Shown here piece after piece: positions 42,402 through 51,084 of a stretch of 64,000 bases of DNA; position 1 is the stretch's first letter; every line of letters starts with the position of its first letter. Made by a program: the position numbers and the translations under genes. The DNA is from HLUCCA09 sp965277275. GTDB lineage: Bacteria > Pseudomonadota > Alphaproteobacteria > Rhodobacterales > Rhodobacteraceae. Location: assembly GCA_965277275.1 (NCBI GenBank), contig CBDICG010000001.1:62001-126000 (forward strand). The letters are read 5' to 3'. The notes below the pieces were generated by a model that worked only from the letters and a program-made list of their open reading frames with translations, ran no database searches and had not been told where the DNA came from.

Positions 42402-43637
42402 TCAGGACGTGGGAGCGATGTCTTTCACCCGGCGCATGATCATGAGCGCCACGACAGCGAGCGCGAGCGTGCCCAGCACGAGCGGGCGCGGTGTCCCGTC
42501 GAACATCAGCCCGAGCGGAGCGGCAAGGCACACCGAGATCACCGTTGCGATCGAGCCGGACACGGAGGCGGTCAGCCCGGCCAGGTGCCCCATCGGCGAC
42601 ATCGCGAGCGCATTGAGGTTGCCCAGCGTCATCCCGGCCTGGAAGAAGACGCCGACCGTCCAGAGGAAATAAACGACGAACCCGCTGTGGCCCGGCAAGA
42701 GATCTGCCATGAAAATCAGTGCCGTGACGCTCGACAAGACGATCTGGACGACCAGCATCCAGGTCACGATGCGGCGCATCCCGACCCGCTCGACGATCCG
42801 GGCGTTGAGGACGCTCGCGCTGGCCGCCAAGACGGCGATGAGCCCGAACCAGAGATGAAAATGCGCCCCCTGGCCGAAGGTGATGTCGAAGACCTGTTGA
42901 ACAGAGGACAGCGTGGCAAAGAGGATCGCAAAGCACAGCGATTGCGCGGCGATCGTATGGACGACCAGCGCGTTGGACAGGATCTCGCGGATACCGCTCC
43001 AGAGCACCTTGACCCGAAACGGCCTCCGGCGCTCGGGGGGCAAGGTCTCTGGCTGGCGCAGCGCGTACCACGAAGATCCGATGACGGCGAAGATGATGAA
43101 GGAGGCGAAGATCCCGTGCCAGTCCGTCAGCCAGATGATCCCGGCCCCGACGGTGGGGGCGATGGCGGGTACGAGGGAAAAGACGAGGATCACGAACGAC
43201 ATGATGCGCGCCATGGTCCGGCCTTCGTAGAGATCGCGGATGATCGCCAGCGCCACCACGCGCGGCCCGGCCGCCCCGAGGCCTTGCACGATGCGGGCCG
43301 CCAACAGCAGTTCGAGGGATTGCGCCATCCAGGCGAGCGCCGATCCGAGGATATAGAGCGCTGCACCGATCAGAATGATCGGCTTGCGACCGTAGGCATC
43401 CGAGAGGGGGCCGGTCACCAGCGTGCCGAGCCCCATACCGAGAATGAAGGACGTGATGATCAGCTGCACACGATTGGGCGTGTCGGGTGCAAGCTCGGCG
43501 GCCATGTCGGGGAGCGCGGGCAGCATCGCATCGATCGAAAAGGCGATCGTGGAGAAAAGCATCGCCATCAGGGCGATGAACTCTCCCTGACTCAACCGCG
43601 CGGGCGCCGGCTCAAGCGGGGCCGCGCGCCCGCTCAT
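42402..43637 (-). CDS. MFS multidrug efflux transporter, Bcr/CflA type
   Basis: A 411-residue proton-driven efflux protein with twelve predicted membrane segments. It begins LSQGEFIALMAMLFSTIAFS with IDAMLPALPDMAAEL, the Bcr/CflA signature. Motif A is GPLSDAYGRKPI at 76-87, followed by ALYILGSALAWMAQSLELLL and VQGLGAAGPRV. Its ATG overlaps the dsbA-like stop by four bases. It converges on the ScfR gene, leaving six bases between the stops, so no separate terminator fits there. Confidence 0.93.
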   Translation of the reverse strand: MSGRAAPLEPAPARLSQGEFIALMAMLFSTIAFSIDAMLPALPDMAAELAPDTPNRVQLIITSFILGMGLGTLVTGPLSDAYGRKPIILIGAALYILGSALAWMAQSLELLLAARIVQGLGAAGPRVVALAIIRDLYEGRTMARIMSFVILVFSLVPAIAPTVGAGIIWLTDWHGIFASFIIFAVIGSSWYALRQPETLPPERRRPFRVKVLWSGIREILSNALVVHTIAAQSLCFAILFATLSSVQQVFDITFGQGAHFHLWFGLIAVLAASASVLNARIVERVGMRRIVTWMLVVQIVLSSVTALIFMADLLPGHSGFVVYFLWTVGVFFQAGMTLGNLNALAMSPMGHLAGLTASVSGSIATVISVCLAAPLGLMFDGTPRPLVLGTLALAVVALMIMRRVKDIAPTS

Positions 43638-44269
43638 CGAATTTGCTCGGTGATCTCGTCGATGAGCTTGAGCCAGAGTTCCGTGGGCTGCGCACCCGGT
43701 ACGACATGTTGCTCGGCAATGATCTGGGTCGGCACGCCTGTTACCCCACGCTCGCGGGCATGGGCGTCGCGCGCGACGACATCCTCGCGATCCGCATCGC
43801 TGCCGAGCAGGCGGCGGACGACCGCGGCGTCGAGCCCCGCGGTGTCGGCGATGTCGGCCAGAACATCGTGGTCGCCGATATCGCGCCCTTCGAGAAAGTA
43901 GGCGTCGAAGAGCGCGCTCACGACGGCGAGTTGCTTGTCCTCGAGGCCGGCCCAGTGGATCAGCCGGTGCGCATCGAGCGTATTGGGCGTTCGCGTGATC
44001 CCGGCGAAATCGAGCTCCAGCCCCGACGCGCGGGCGGCTTGGTCGATTCGGCCGTAGACTTCGGCCGCCTGTTCCTTGCCGCCGAATTTCGTTTCCAGGT
44101 AGGTGCGCCTGTCCATGCCTTCGGGCGGCATGTCCGGGTTGAGCTGGAACGGGTGATACTCGATCACGAAAGGGGCGTCAGGACGATCCGCAAGCGCGGC
44201 ATCGAGCCGGGCCTTGCCGATGAAGCACCACGGGCAGATCGGGTCGGAGAGGATATCAAGCTTGATCAT
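43634..44269 (-). CDS. DsbA-family oxidoreductase (FrnE-like)
   Basis: A 211-residue cytoplasmic thioredoxin-fold protein without signal peptide. The active site CPWC is at residues 12-15 (LSDPICPWCFIGKARLD). The helical insertion and cis-Pro region GVTGVPTQIIAEQHVV place it in the FrnE/2-hydroxychromene-2-carboxylate isomerase-related DsbA group. It is translationally coupled to the MFS efflux gene, so a shared role in handling a toxic compound is possible. The substrate is unknown. Confidence 0.92.
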   Translation of the reverse strand: MIKLDILSDPICPWCFIGKARLDAALADRPDAPFVIEYHPFQLNPDMPPEGMDRRTYLETKFGGKEQAAEVYGRIDQAARASGLELDFAGITRTPNTLDAHRLIHWAGLEDKQLAVVSALFDAYFLEGRDIGDHDVLADIADTAGLDAAVVRRLLGSDADREDVVARDAHARERGVTGVPTQIIAEQHVVPGAQPTELWLKLIDEITEQIR

Positions 44270-45092
44270 GGTCTCCCTCTATCAGGACCACACGCCGTGC
44301 CAAGGTCAGGCAGTGTGCATCGGCGCGCAATTGGCGCGCAAATCGGTTGAGTGGCCCGTGAACCGGCATATTTCCTTGGCCGGGAGGCAGATTGGCCTTG
44401 GCACCGCTAAACCAAGATTTTCGTGGAACATGCCAGTGTGAGGTTCCCTTGGGCCGTGTTGGCGTCGGATCTGGCGGATTTCCTCACCTCGATCGCCATA
44501 CTTATGAGTGACCTCGTGCGCCCGGCACATGAAGAGGGGAGCGCCCCGATGGACGAGAGCGAGAGCCAGAATCTCGTCGCGAAGGTCGCGTGGACGGCGT
44601 AGGCCTGTGCGTCCGCTGTCCCCAACATGCCCAAAGCGACGACGGCGAAGGCCAGGCTGGCCCGGGTTTCCTACCTGAAGCCGGGCTGCCCCCCCCGGGT
44701 GCAACAAGGGGCGCCTCCGGTCTGTAGGGCCCTGCGAGGGGCGCGGTCCGGCGGGTCGCCACGGTGCCCGACCATCGCTCTGGGGCGCGCGCTCTTTGGG
44801 CTGGGCGATGTCCTTTCCGTCGATGCAGCGATGGCGCTCAATTACGGCGAGGGGTGTGATTGTTTGCCCGCCGCCCGTTCAGCGACAAGAGGGCCGAGGC
44901 TGCGTTTGAGCGCCGGTTTGTCGAGGCGGCAGCTCCGTGCAGGCCCATCGTCCGCCTGTTGCCAGCGGCGGTCGATGCGTTGCCCTAGATCGAGCTGCTT
45001 GACCAAGGCGGGCTGATCTTGCGCAATCGCCCGAAGGCGCCGCAGACAGGCCACCTCGCTCTTGCGACCCCAATGGGGAAGCGCCGGGGCCA
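44270..45092. other. 823-base stretch with no confident gene; possible decayed coding sequence
   Basis: No frame here has both a ribosome binding site and recognisable protein. On the plus strand, 44438-44602 is a 54-residue frame (GTG start) with DLADFLTSIAILMSDLVRPA. A second frame, 44860-45096, reads SDKRAEAAFERRFVEAA, then an in-frame TAG at 44986-44988, then IELLDQGGLILRNRPKAP, faintly like a PAS domain. These may be remnants of a lost gene. Minus-strand frames at 44306-44707 and 44842-45093 look like shadows. A C-run (CCCCCCCC) lies near 44689-44696. Confidence 0.4.
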
Positions 45093-46622
45093 CTAGGGCG
45101 TTTCAGGCCCACGCGACACGGCCCGAAGCGCTGCGCGGTTGAGCTTTCCGTTGCCGGATCGGGGCAGCTCGGCGCGGTACTCGTAGATCCGGGGCTGTTT
45201 GTAGCGCGCGAGGTGGCGGGCCGCGAAAGCCTGCAACTCGGGCTCGGGCAGGGGAGTAGGGCCGGTGTAGAAGGCGGTTATAACGGTTGTGTCCGCTTTC
45301 ACGGCAACCTCGGCACAGGCGGCATCGGTGATCCCTGGATGCGCCAGCAGGGCGGCTTCGACTTCGAGCGGAGAAACCCGGTACCCCCCGGCATTCATCA
45401 TGTCGTCGGAGCGGCCGAGGTAGGTCAGCGCGCCATCTTCCGCCATGCGGACGGTGTCGCCGGTGTCAAACCATGGCCCGATGAAGCGGGCGGCTGTCTC
45501 GTCGGGGGCGTCGAGATAGCCCAGCATGAGGCCAGGGTCGCTTTCGTGGAGCGCCAGCGTCCCCGGTGTCTCTCGGGGAACGGGCGCGCCGCTCCTGTCG
45601 ATCACGGCGAGGTGCCGACCGGTTTGTGCAAAGCCCGTCGCGCCGTCGGGGGCGGGGTGCGCGGGGCTTCCGGAGACGAAGGTCGAGCATTCCGACATCC
45701 CGAGGGCTTCGTGCACGCGCGTCCCGGTCGCCGCGTGCCAGGCGTCTCGCAGCCGCGAGCTGAGCTGCTCGCCCGCCGAGAGGCCATGGCGCAGGCGCGG
45801 CAACGAAAGTGCGCTGTCGGTGTGGAGCATCTGGCGGTAGACGCCCGGCGCTGCGGCGAAAATCGTGGCGTCAAAACGCTTGAGCAGGAGCGGCAAGTGC
45901 TCGGGGCGGATACCGTCCGCCGGGATCAGCGCGGTCGCACCGCGTGTCCAGGGATCGAGCAGGCCGGTGCCGAGCGTGTATGTCCAGTTGAAGGCGCCTG
46001 CATGGAGAAGCCGATCATCCTCGCGCAGGCCATACCACCCATCCCACATCATTCGTCGCGCCCAGATCGCGCGATGCGCGTGCACCACGCCGCGCGGTCG
46101 CCCCGAGGTGCCCGACGTGTAGACGATGTAGGCCGGACGCTCCGGCGCTCCCATGGCGGGCGGGATCGGGGGCGCGTCCTCCATCTCGCGGAGGATATGA
46201 TCGTAGAGGACCGGGCAGTCCGGCGCATCGGGCAGGCTGATGCCAGGGGCCGCTATGGTGAGTCGAGGCTGGACCTCAGCCGCGATGCGGGTGATCTCGG
46301 AGCCCGTCAGGGCAGCTGAGGTGGGTACGGGAACGCAACCCGCCCAGATCGCGCCGAGATAGCAGAGCGGGAACTCAACCTCGTTGCTCAGCCGCATCAG
46401 GATGCGGTCTCCGTCGCGCAGGCCCTCGGCCCGCAGCCCGGAGGCGATGCCCTGCACGGCCCGAAGGAGCGCGCCGTAGCGCCAGCGTGCGGCGCCGTGC
46501 GGCGAGACGATTGCGAGGGCCATCTTGTCGGGCACGCGTTCGGCGGCGTCGAGAACGTAGGCCGCCAGGTTGAAGGACGCGGGCGGTGGGGTCGGTGTGC
46601 CATCCACGATCGATGGGATCAC
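45093..46622 (-). CDS. AMP-binding acyl-CoA ligase in the polyamine operon
   Basis: A 509-residue acyl-adenylate-forming ligase. P-loop YIVYTSGTSGRPRGVVHAHR, A5-type motif EALGMSECSTF, hinge FDTGDTVRMAEDGALTYLGR and catalytic lysine region LPRSGNGKLNRAAL are present. It resembles benzoate/aliphatic acid CoA ligases more than Acs. The GTG start at 46622 overlaps the oxidase stop by four bases and has GGAG upstream, so it is the last gene of the pot-puu operon. A carboxylic acid from polyamine breakdown is a natural guess for its substrate, but unproved. Confidence 0.85.
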   Translation of the reverse strand: MIPSIVDGTPTPPPASFNLAAYVLDAAERVPDKMALAIVSPHGAARWRYGALLRAVQGIASGLRAEGLRDGDRILMRLSNEVEFPLCYLGAIWAGCVPVPTSAALTGSEITRIAAEVQPRLTIAAPGISLPDAPDCPVLYDHILREMEDAPPIPPAMGAPERPAYIVYTSGTSGRPRGVVHAHRAIWARRMMWDGWYGLREDDRLLHAGAFNWTYTLGTGLLDPWTRGATALIPADGIRPEHLPLLLKRFDATIFAAAPGVYRQMLHTDSALSLPRLRHGLSAGEQLSSRLRDAWHAATGTRVHEALGMSECSTFVSGSPAHPAPDGATGFAQTGRHLAVIDRSGAPVPRETPGTLALHESDPGLMLGYLDAPDETAARFIGPWFDTGDTVRMAEDGALTYLGRSDDMMNAGGYRVSPLEVEAALLAHPGITDAACAEVAVKADTTVITAFYTGPTPLPEPELQAFAARHLARYKQPRIYEYRAELPRSGNGKLNRAALRAVSRGPETP

Positions 46623-47962
46623 GCCGCGCTCCGAAATCTGTTCTGCAACCGGTGGAGATGCCGCGCGCCCCAGAGCAGGACACGCCGTTGCCGGCCGAAG
46701 GGAAAACGCGCCGTCTCGGCGGCCAACACTTCGGGGATTGGACCGCGCCCAAGAACAAGGTCCGCCACCAGCCGCCCGGCATGGGAGCCCATGGCCACGC
46801 CGTTGCCGTGGTAGGCGAAGGCCGTGTAGGCGCCGGGAAGGTCGGGGATCGGCCCGACATAGGGGGTCAGCTTGCGCGAAAGGCACAAGAGACCCTGCCA
46901 GAAATGCGGCGTCTCGACATGCCGCCATTCAGGAAAGATCCGCTCGAAATCGGCGCGCGCTTCGATGCGGGTTGCGGCCCAGGCGTCCGCGTTGGTGCGG
47001 ACGCGGCCCCGCACGCCAAAGAGCATACGGTTGTCGGGCATCAGCCGGAAATAGTGCAGATCGTAGCGCGTATCGTAGCACATCTGGCGCGAGGTCCATC
47101 CCTGCGCTTGGAGCTCCGCCTCCGTGAGCGGGCGGGAGACCAGGATATTCGACTGCGTGGGCAGATAGCGGCCGCGCATCCATGCAGGGAGGTTTTCCGA
47201 GGAATATCCGTTTGTTGCGAGAATAAGCTTATCTGCCTTGAGGGACCCGGCGTCGGCATGAAGCTCGAGCTTGCTGCCAGATGGCACAAGCTTCGTGATC
47301 GTCGTTTGTCCGTGAATGCGGGCACCGGCCCGGCGCGCGGCTTCGGCAAGCCCGAGCGCGTATTTCAGAGGGTTGAGCGCAAAGCCGATGGGGACGTGGA
47401 CGGCGCCATGGAACTCCGGGCTGCCCATTCCGTTCTGCGTGAGTGCCTCGCGGGGCAGGAGGGTGGCGTCGATCCCGTAGCGCGCCCGGATGCTGTCTGC
47501 GTGCTCCTGCAGGTCGCTCCAGCGGCCTGCCGCATGGCTGAGCAGTGTCTCGCCGTCCGAGTGACGATCCGCGTCGATCCCATGCGTCTCGAGCGTTTCA
47601 GCCACCGTGTCGACCGCTGCGCGCTCGGCATGGAAATAGCTGCGCGCGGCGGCTTCCCCGTAGCGCTTGTGGAGCGTGCTGTCCTCAAGCGCGCTGCCGC
47701 CGAGGCAGCAGAACCCGCCGTTGCGCCCGGACGCGCCCCACCCGGGACCATGGGCATCGACAACCGCGACATCCACACCGGCTTGGGCCAGCCGAAGCGC
47801 TGCGGACAGACCGGTGAAGCCCGCACCTATCACCGCGACCTCGCAGGTCTGGTCGCCCTCCAGGGGCGGCGCAGGAGCAGCACTTGCCGTCGTGCGCCAG
47901 AAGTTCCCGGCATCGGACTCTGGCGAATAGGCCACCGGCGTGACGATCCTGTCCAGCGCCAT
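46619..47962 (-). CDS. puuB: FAD-dependent amine oxidase, gamma-glutamylputrescine oxidase-like (PuuB)
   Basis: A 447-residue DAO-type flavoprotein. Dinucleotide-binding VAVIGAGFTGLSAALRLAQ lies near residue 43 and GWGASGRNGGFCCLGG near 75. The C-terminal AYTAFAYHGNGVAMGSHAGR closes the FAD site. This is the pattern of PuuB, which oxidises gamma-glutamylputrescine to the aldehyde with H2O2. It lies three bases after puuA on the same strand, strongly supporting that role. A second PuuB-like gene is at 55143-56444. Confidence 0.88.
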   Translation of the reverse strand: MALDRIVTPVAYSPESDAGNFWRTTASAAPAPPLEGDQTCEVAVIGAGFTGLSAALRLAQAGVDVAVVDAHGPGWGASGRNGGFCCLGGSALEDSTLHKRYGEAAARSYFHAERAAVDTVAETLETHGIDADRHSDGETLLSHAAGRWSDLQEHADSIRARYGIDATLLPREALTQNGMGSPEFHGAVHVPIGFALNPLKYALGLAEAARRAGARIHGQTTITKLVPSGSKLELHADAGSLKADKLILATNGYSSENLPAWMRGRYLPTQSNILVSRPLTEAELQAQGWTSRQMCYDTRYDLHYFRLMPDNRMLFGVRGRVRTNADAWAATRIEARADFERIFPEWRHVETPHFWQGLLCLSRKLTPYVGPIPDLPGAYTAFAYHGNGVAMGSHAGRLVADLVLGRGPIPEVLAAETARFPFGRQRRVLLWGARHLHRLQNRFRSAA

Positions 47963-47965
47963 GGC

Positions 47966-49315
47966 TCAGAGCCTCGTCAGGTAGGTGCGGTACTCAAGTC
48001 GGGTGATCTGGGTGGTGAGCTTGGCGATCTCGTCGCGCCGAACGGCGGCGTAGACATCGCGATAGGCTGTCCCGAAGAGGTCTGCGGCAATGTCGGAGGC
48101 GGCGAAAGTGTCGACAGCGGCGCGCCAGTCTGCGGTGAGCTTTTCGGCGGGCTGGGCGTCTGGGGCGTCGCAGGCGGGCGGCAAGGGCGTGCGATGCTCG
48201 ATGCCGTGGATCATGCCCCCGAGGATGGCGGCGAGCGCGAGGTAGGGATTGACGTCCGCCCCGGCGATACGGTGCTCGAGGCGTGCGGCGGGGCCGGACG
48301 TCGCGGGAACGCGAACACCCGCAGCCCGGTTGTCCAGCGCCCAGTCGGGGGCGGACGGGGCGAAGGCCATGGGCTGGAACCGGCGGTAGGAATTCAGGTG
48401 CGGCGCAAAGATTGCATGGCACTCCGCCATCGTTGCGAGCACGCCGGCGATGGCGTGGCCGAGGGTCGGCCCGATCCCTTCGTCGTTTGGAAAGACGTTG
48501 TCCCCATTCTCGTCGACGACGGAGATATGGGCGTGCATGCCGTTGCCGGGGCTCTCGGCATAGGGCTTGGCCATGAAGGTGGCCTCCAGCCCGTGCCCGT
48601 CCGCCACTTCGCGCACAACGCGGCGAAAGAGGAGCGCCGTTTCGGCGGCAGCCAGGACATCGTCGGTGTGATGGAAATTGATCTCGAACTGGCCGGGGCC
48701 GTATTCCGCCACAAGCGTATCCGTGTCGAGGCCTTGGGTCGCGCAGGCGGACAGGATCTCCGTCAGCAGATCGTCGTGATGCGACAGCGCTTCGAGGTCG
48801 TAGTTCTGGGCGGTGTAGTTGGGCTCCGGCGGGACAGGCGGCAGATCCGGCGCATCGCGCTTTTGCAGCAGGTAGAACTCCAACTCCGTCGCGACGACCG
48901 GGCGCCACCCGCGCGCGGTGAACCGCTCCAGCACCTGCGCGAGAACGCGGCGGGGCGACATGGGAGACGGCGTGCCATCGATTTCCGTCATCTCCACAAG
49001 GACTTGTGCCGCGGACTTCGACCATGGCACCGGCTTAAGCGTGCCGGGGAGCGGCACCAGCATCCCGTCCGGATCGCCGACGACGATGCCAAGGCCGCTC
49101 TCTGGCACCTCTTCTCCCAGGATGTTGGGGGCGTAGGTGGAGAGCGGCAAGCGGACGCCGCCCGAGCCAAGCTTGCTCGCGGCGTCGCTCGGGATCCACT
49201 TTCCGCGCAGGATGCCATTGAGATCGCAGAGCATACACTCGATGCGCTCGGGCGTTCCGTACTCTGCGGTGTAGGCTGCGTATTCGGTGGCGAAGTCTGG
49301 CACGTTCGGCATCAT
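47966..49315 (-). CDS. puuA: Glutamine synthetase-like gamma-glutamylputrescine synthetase (PuuA)
   Basis: Joins glutamate to putrescine or another amine using ATP. The 449 residues carry glutamine synthetase motifs: ATELEFYLL at 142-150, EYGPGQFEINF at 204-214 and NGMHAHIS at 258-265. A true GlnA is unlikely because the adenylylation region is missing and the setting is a putrescine operon. Two adjacent ATGs (49315 and 49312) follow the potI stop, which they overlap. puuB is the next gene. Confidence 0.92.
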   Translation of the reverse strand: MMPNVPDFATEYAAYTAEYGTPERIECMLCDLNGILRGKWIPSDAASKLGSGGVRLPLSTYAPNILGEEVPESGLGIVVGDPDGMLVPLPGTLKPVPWSKSAAQVLVEMTEIDGTPSPMSPRRVLAQVLERFTARGWRPVVATELEFYLLQKRDAPDLPPVPPEPNYTAQNYDLEALSHHDDLLTEILSACATQGLDTDTLVAEYGPGQFEINFHHTDDVLAAAETALLFRRVVREVADGHGLEATFMAKPYAESPGNGMHAHISVVDENGDNVFPNDEGIGPTLGHAIAGVLATMAECHAIFAPHLNSYRRFQPMAFAPSAPDWALDNRAAGVRVPATSGPAARLEHRIAGADVNPYLALAAILGGMIHGIEHRTPLPPACDAPDAQPAEKLTADWRAAVDTFAASDIAADLFGTAYRDVYAAVRRDEIAKLTTQITRLEYRTYLTRL

Positions 49316-50172
49316 TCTGCGGTGGCCCGTTGCGGCGTATCGGCGGCCTCGGCCTGAAGCGCCCGCCGTGCGTCCTCGGCTTGCCGCACGAGGCTACGTT
49401 TGGAAATGAGCGATGCGATGATCACGCCGGACGCAACGATGGCGATCAGGATCGTCGAGAGAGCGTTGATCTCCGGGCTGACGCCCAGGCGCACCGACGA
49501 GAAGATCTGGATCGGCAGGGTCGTTGCGGCAGGGCCCGCGGTGAACGACGCAATCACAAGGTCATCGAGGGACAACGTGAAGGCCAGCAGCCAGCCCGAG
49601 ACGATGGCCGGCATGATGAGCGGCAGGGTCACCGATCTGAACGCGTCCCATGGTGTGCAGCCGAGATCCAGCGCCGCTTCCTCGACAGAACGATCGAACG
49701 AGACAAGGCGCGAGGACACCACGACCGAGACGTAGCACATCGAGAACGTCGTGTGCGCCAGCACGATCGTGAAGATGCCCCGGTCGAGCCCGATGGAGAT
49801 GAAGAGCAGCAGGAGCGACAGGCCGGTGATGACTTCCGGCATCACAAGCGGGGCGTAGATCATGCCTGAAAAGAGCGTCCGCCCGAAGAAACGCCCACCG
49901 CGCACCAGCACATAGGCGGCCATTGTCCCGAGGACCGTCGCGATGGTCGAGGAGAACACGGCCACCTTGAGCGTGACCCACGCCGCATCGAGGAACTGCT
50001 CGTTGCGGAAAAGCTCGCCGTACCACTTCGTCGAGAACCCGGCCCAGACCGTCACGAGCCGCGACTCGTTGAAGGAGTAGACGATCAGGATGAGCATGGG
50101 GATGTAGAGGAACGCAAAGCCGAACGTCAGCGCGGTGACGTTGAACCAGCTCATGCCCCTGTGGTTCGTCAT
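49312..50172 (-). CDS. potI: Putrescine/polyamine ABC transporter permease PotI
   Basis: A 286-residue inner-membrane permease with about six membrane segments. LTFGFAFLYIPMLILIVYSF opens the protein, and the coupling motif EEAALDLGCTPWDAFRSVTLP lies near residue 175, followed by AFTLSLDDLVIASFTAGP, typical of PotC/PotI. ATG 50172 overlaps the potH stop (ATGA). Upstream in-frame sequence runs through potH and is not coding. Confidence 0.94.
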   Translation of the reverse strand: MTNHRGMSWFNVTALTFGFAFLYIPMLILIVYSFNESRLVTVWAGFSTKWYGELFRNEQFLDAAWVTLKVAVFSSTIATVLGTMAAYVLVRGGRFFGRTLFSGMIYAPLVMPEVITGLSLLLLFISIGLDRGIFTIVLAHTTFSMCYVSVVVSSRLVSFDRSVEEAALDLGCTPWDAFRSVTLPLIMPAIVSGWLLAFTLSLDDLVIASFTAGPAATTLPIQIFSSVRLGVSPEINALSTILIAIVASGVIIASLISKRSLVRQAEDARRALQAEAADTPQRATAE

Positions 50173-51059
50173 CGTCCTGCCTCGCGCTGCTTTTGCTCGT
50201 TGCGCTGAAAGAGCACGATCGGCACAACCAGAAGAAGAAGCAGGATAACGGCCACGGCCGAGGCGACGGGCCAATCCCGGTTGTTGAAGAACTCCTCCCA
50301 AAGGATCTTGCCGATCATGAGGGTTTCAGAGCCGCCGAGCAGCGACGGGATCACGAATTCGCCCATCGCGGGGATGAACACCAAGAAGCACCCGGCAATC
50401 ACCCCGGGCTTCGACAGCGGAAGCGTGATGCGCCAGAACGCTTCGGCGCGCGTGCATCCGAGATCCTGTGCCGCTTCGATCAGATCGCCGTCCATCTTTT
50501 CGAGCGTGGCGTAGATCGGCAGGATCATGAACGGCAGGTAAGTATATACGATGCCGACATAAACGGCGCTGTTGGTGTTCATGATCGTGGCTGTGGGGAG
50601 GCCGATAAACAGCAAGACCTGATTCAGGTACCCCTCGTTGGAGAGGATCCCGATCCAGGCGTAGACGCGGATCAGAAACGACGTCCAGAACGGGAGGATG
50701 ACAAGCATCATCAGCGTCGGGCGCCACTCCGGCGGGGCTTGCGCCATGGCGTAGGCAATGGGGTAACCGACAAGCAGCGTCAGCAGTGTCGAGACGAGCG
50801 CAATGCGCAGCGAAGAGAGGTAAGCTTTCCAGTAGAGGTCGTCTTCGGAGAGAAACACGTAGTTCTCGAAGTCGAGCTGCGAAAGGTACATGCGAAAGCC
50901 GGCCCAACCCTCTGAGAGATCCAGAGTTGGCGTGTAGGGCGGGATGGCCAGCGCATAGTCCGACAGCGAGATCTTCAGGACGATGCCGAACGGCACAAGG
51001 AACAGCAGGAGCAGCCAGGCGTAGGGGATCGCGATCAGGGAAAATCGGCGCAGATCCAT
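50169..51059 (-). CDS. potH: Putrescine/polyamine ABC transporter permease PotH
   Basis: A 296-residue inner-membrane permease. IPYAWLLLLFLVPFGIVLKI forms the first segment; a periplasmic stretch with YTPTLDLSEG and FENYVFLSEDDLY follows. The coupling motif is EAAQDLGCTRAEAFWRITLP near residue 195, then GEFVIPSLLGGSETLMIG, a PotH/PotB hallmark. It is 25 bases after potG and overlaps potI by four. Confidence 0.94.
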   Translation of the reverse strand: MDLRRFSLIAIPYAWLLLLFLVPFGIVLKISLSDYALAIPPYTPTLDLSEGWAGFRMYLSQLDFENYVFLSEDDLYWKAYLSSLRIALVSTLLTLLVGYPIAYAMAQAPPEWRPTLMMLVILPFWTSFLIRVYAWIGILSNEGYLNQVLLFIGLPTATIMNTNSAVYVGIVYTYLPFMILPIYATLEKMDGDLIEAAQDLGCTRAEAFWRITLPLSKPGVIAGCFLVFIPAMGEFVIPSLLGGSETLMIGKILWEEFFNNRDWPVASAVAVILLLLLVVPIVLFQRNEQKQREAGR

Positions 51060-51084
51060 CAGGGGCGTGTCCGGCGGGAGTGGG

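Noticed and set aside
46586..49357. 923-residue plus-strand frame opposite puuA and puuB
   Set aside because: It spans two real genes on the other strand, including their overlap with the ligase, and has no recognisable protein features.
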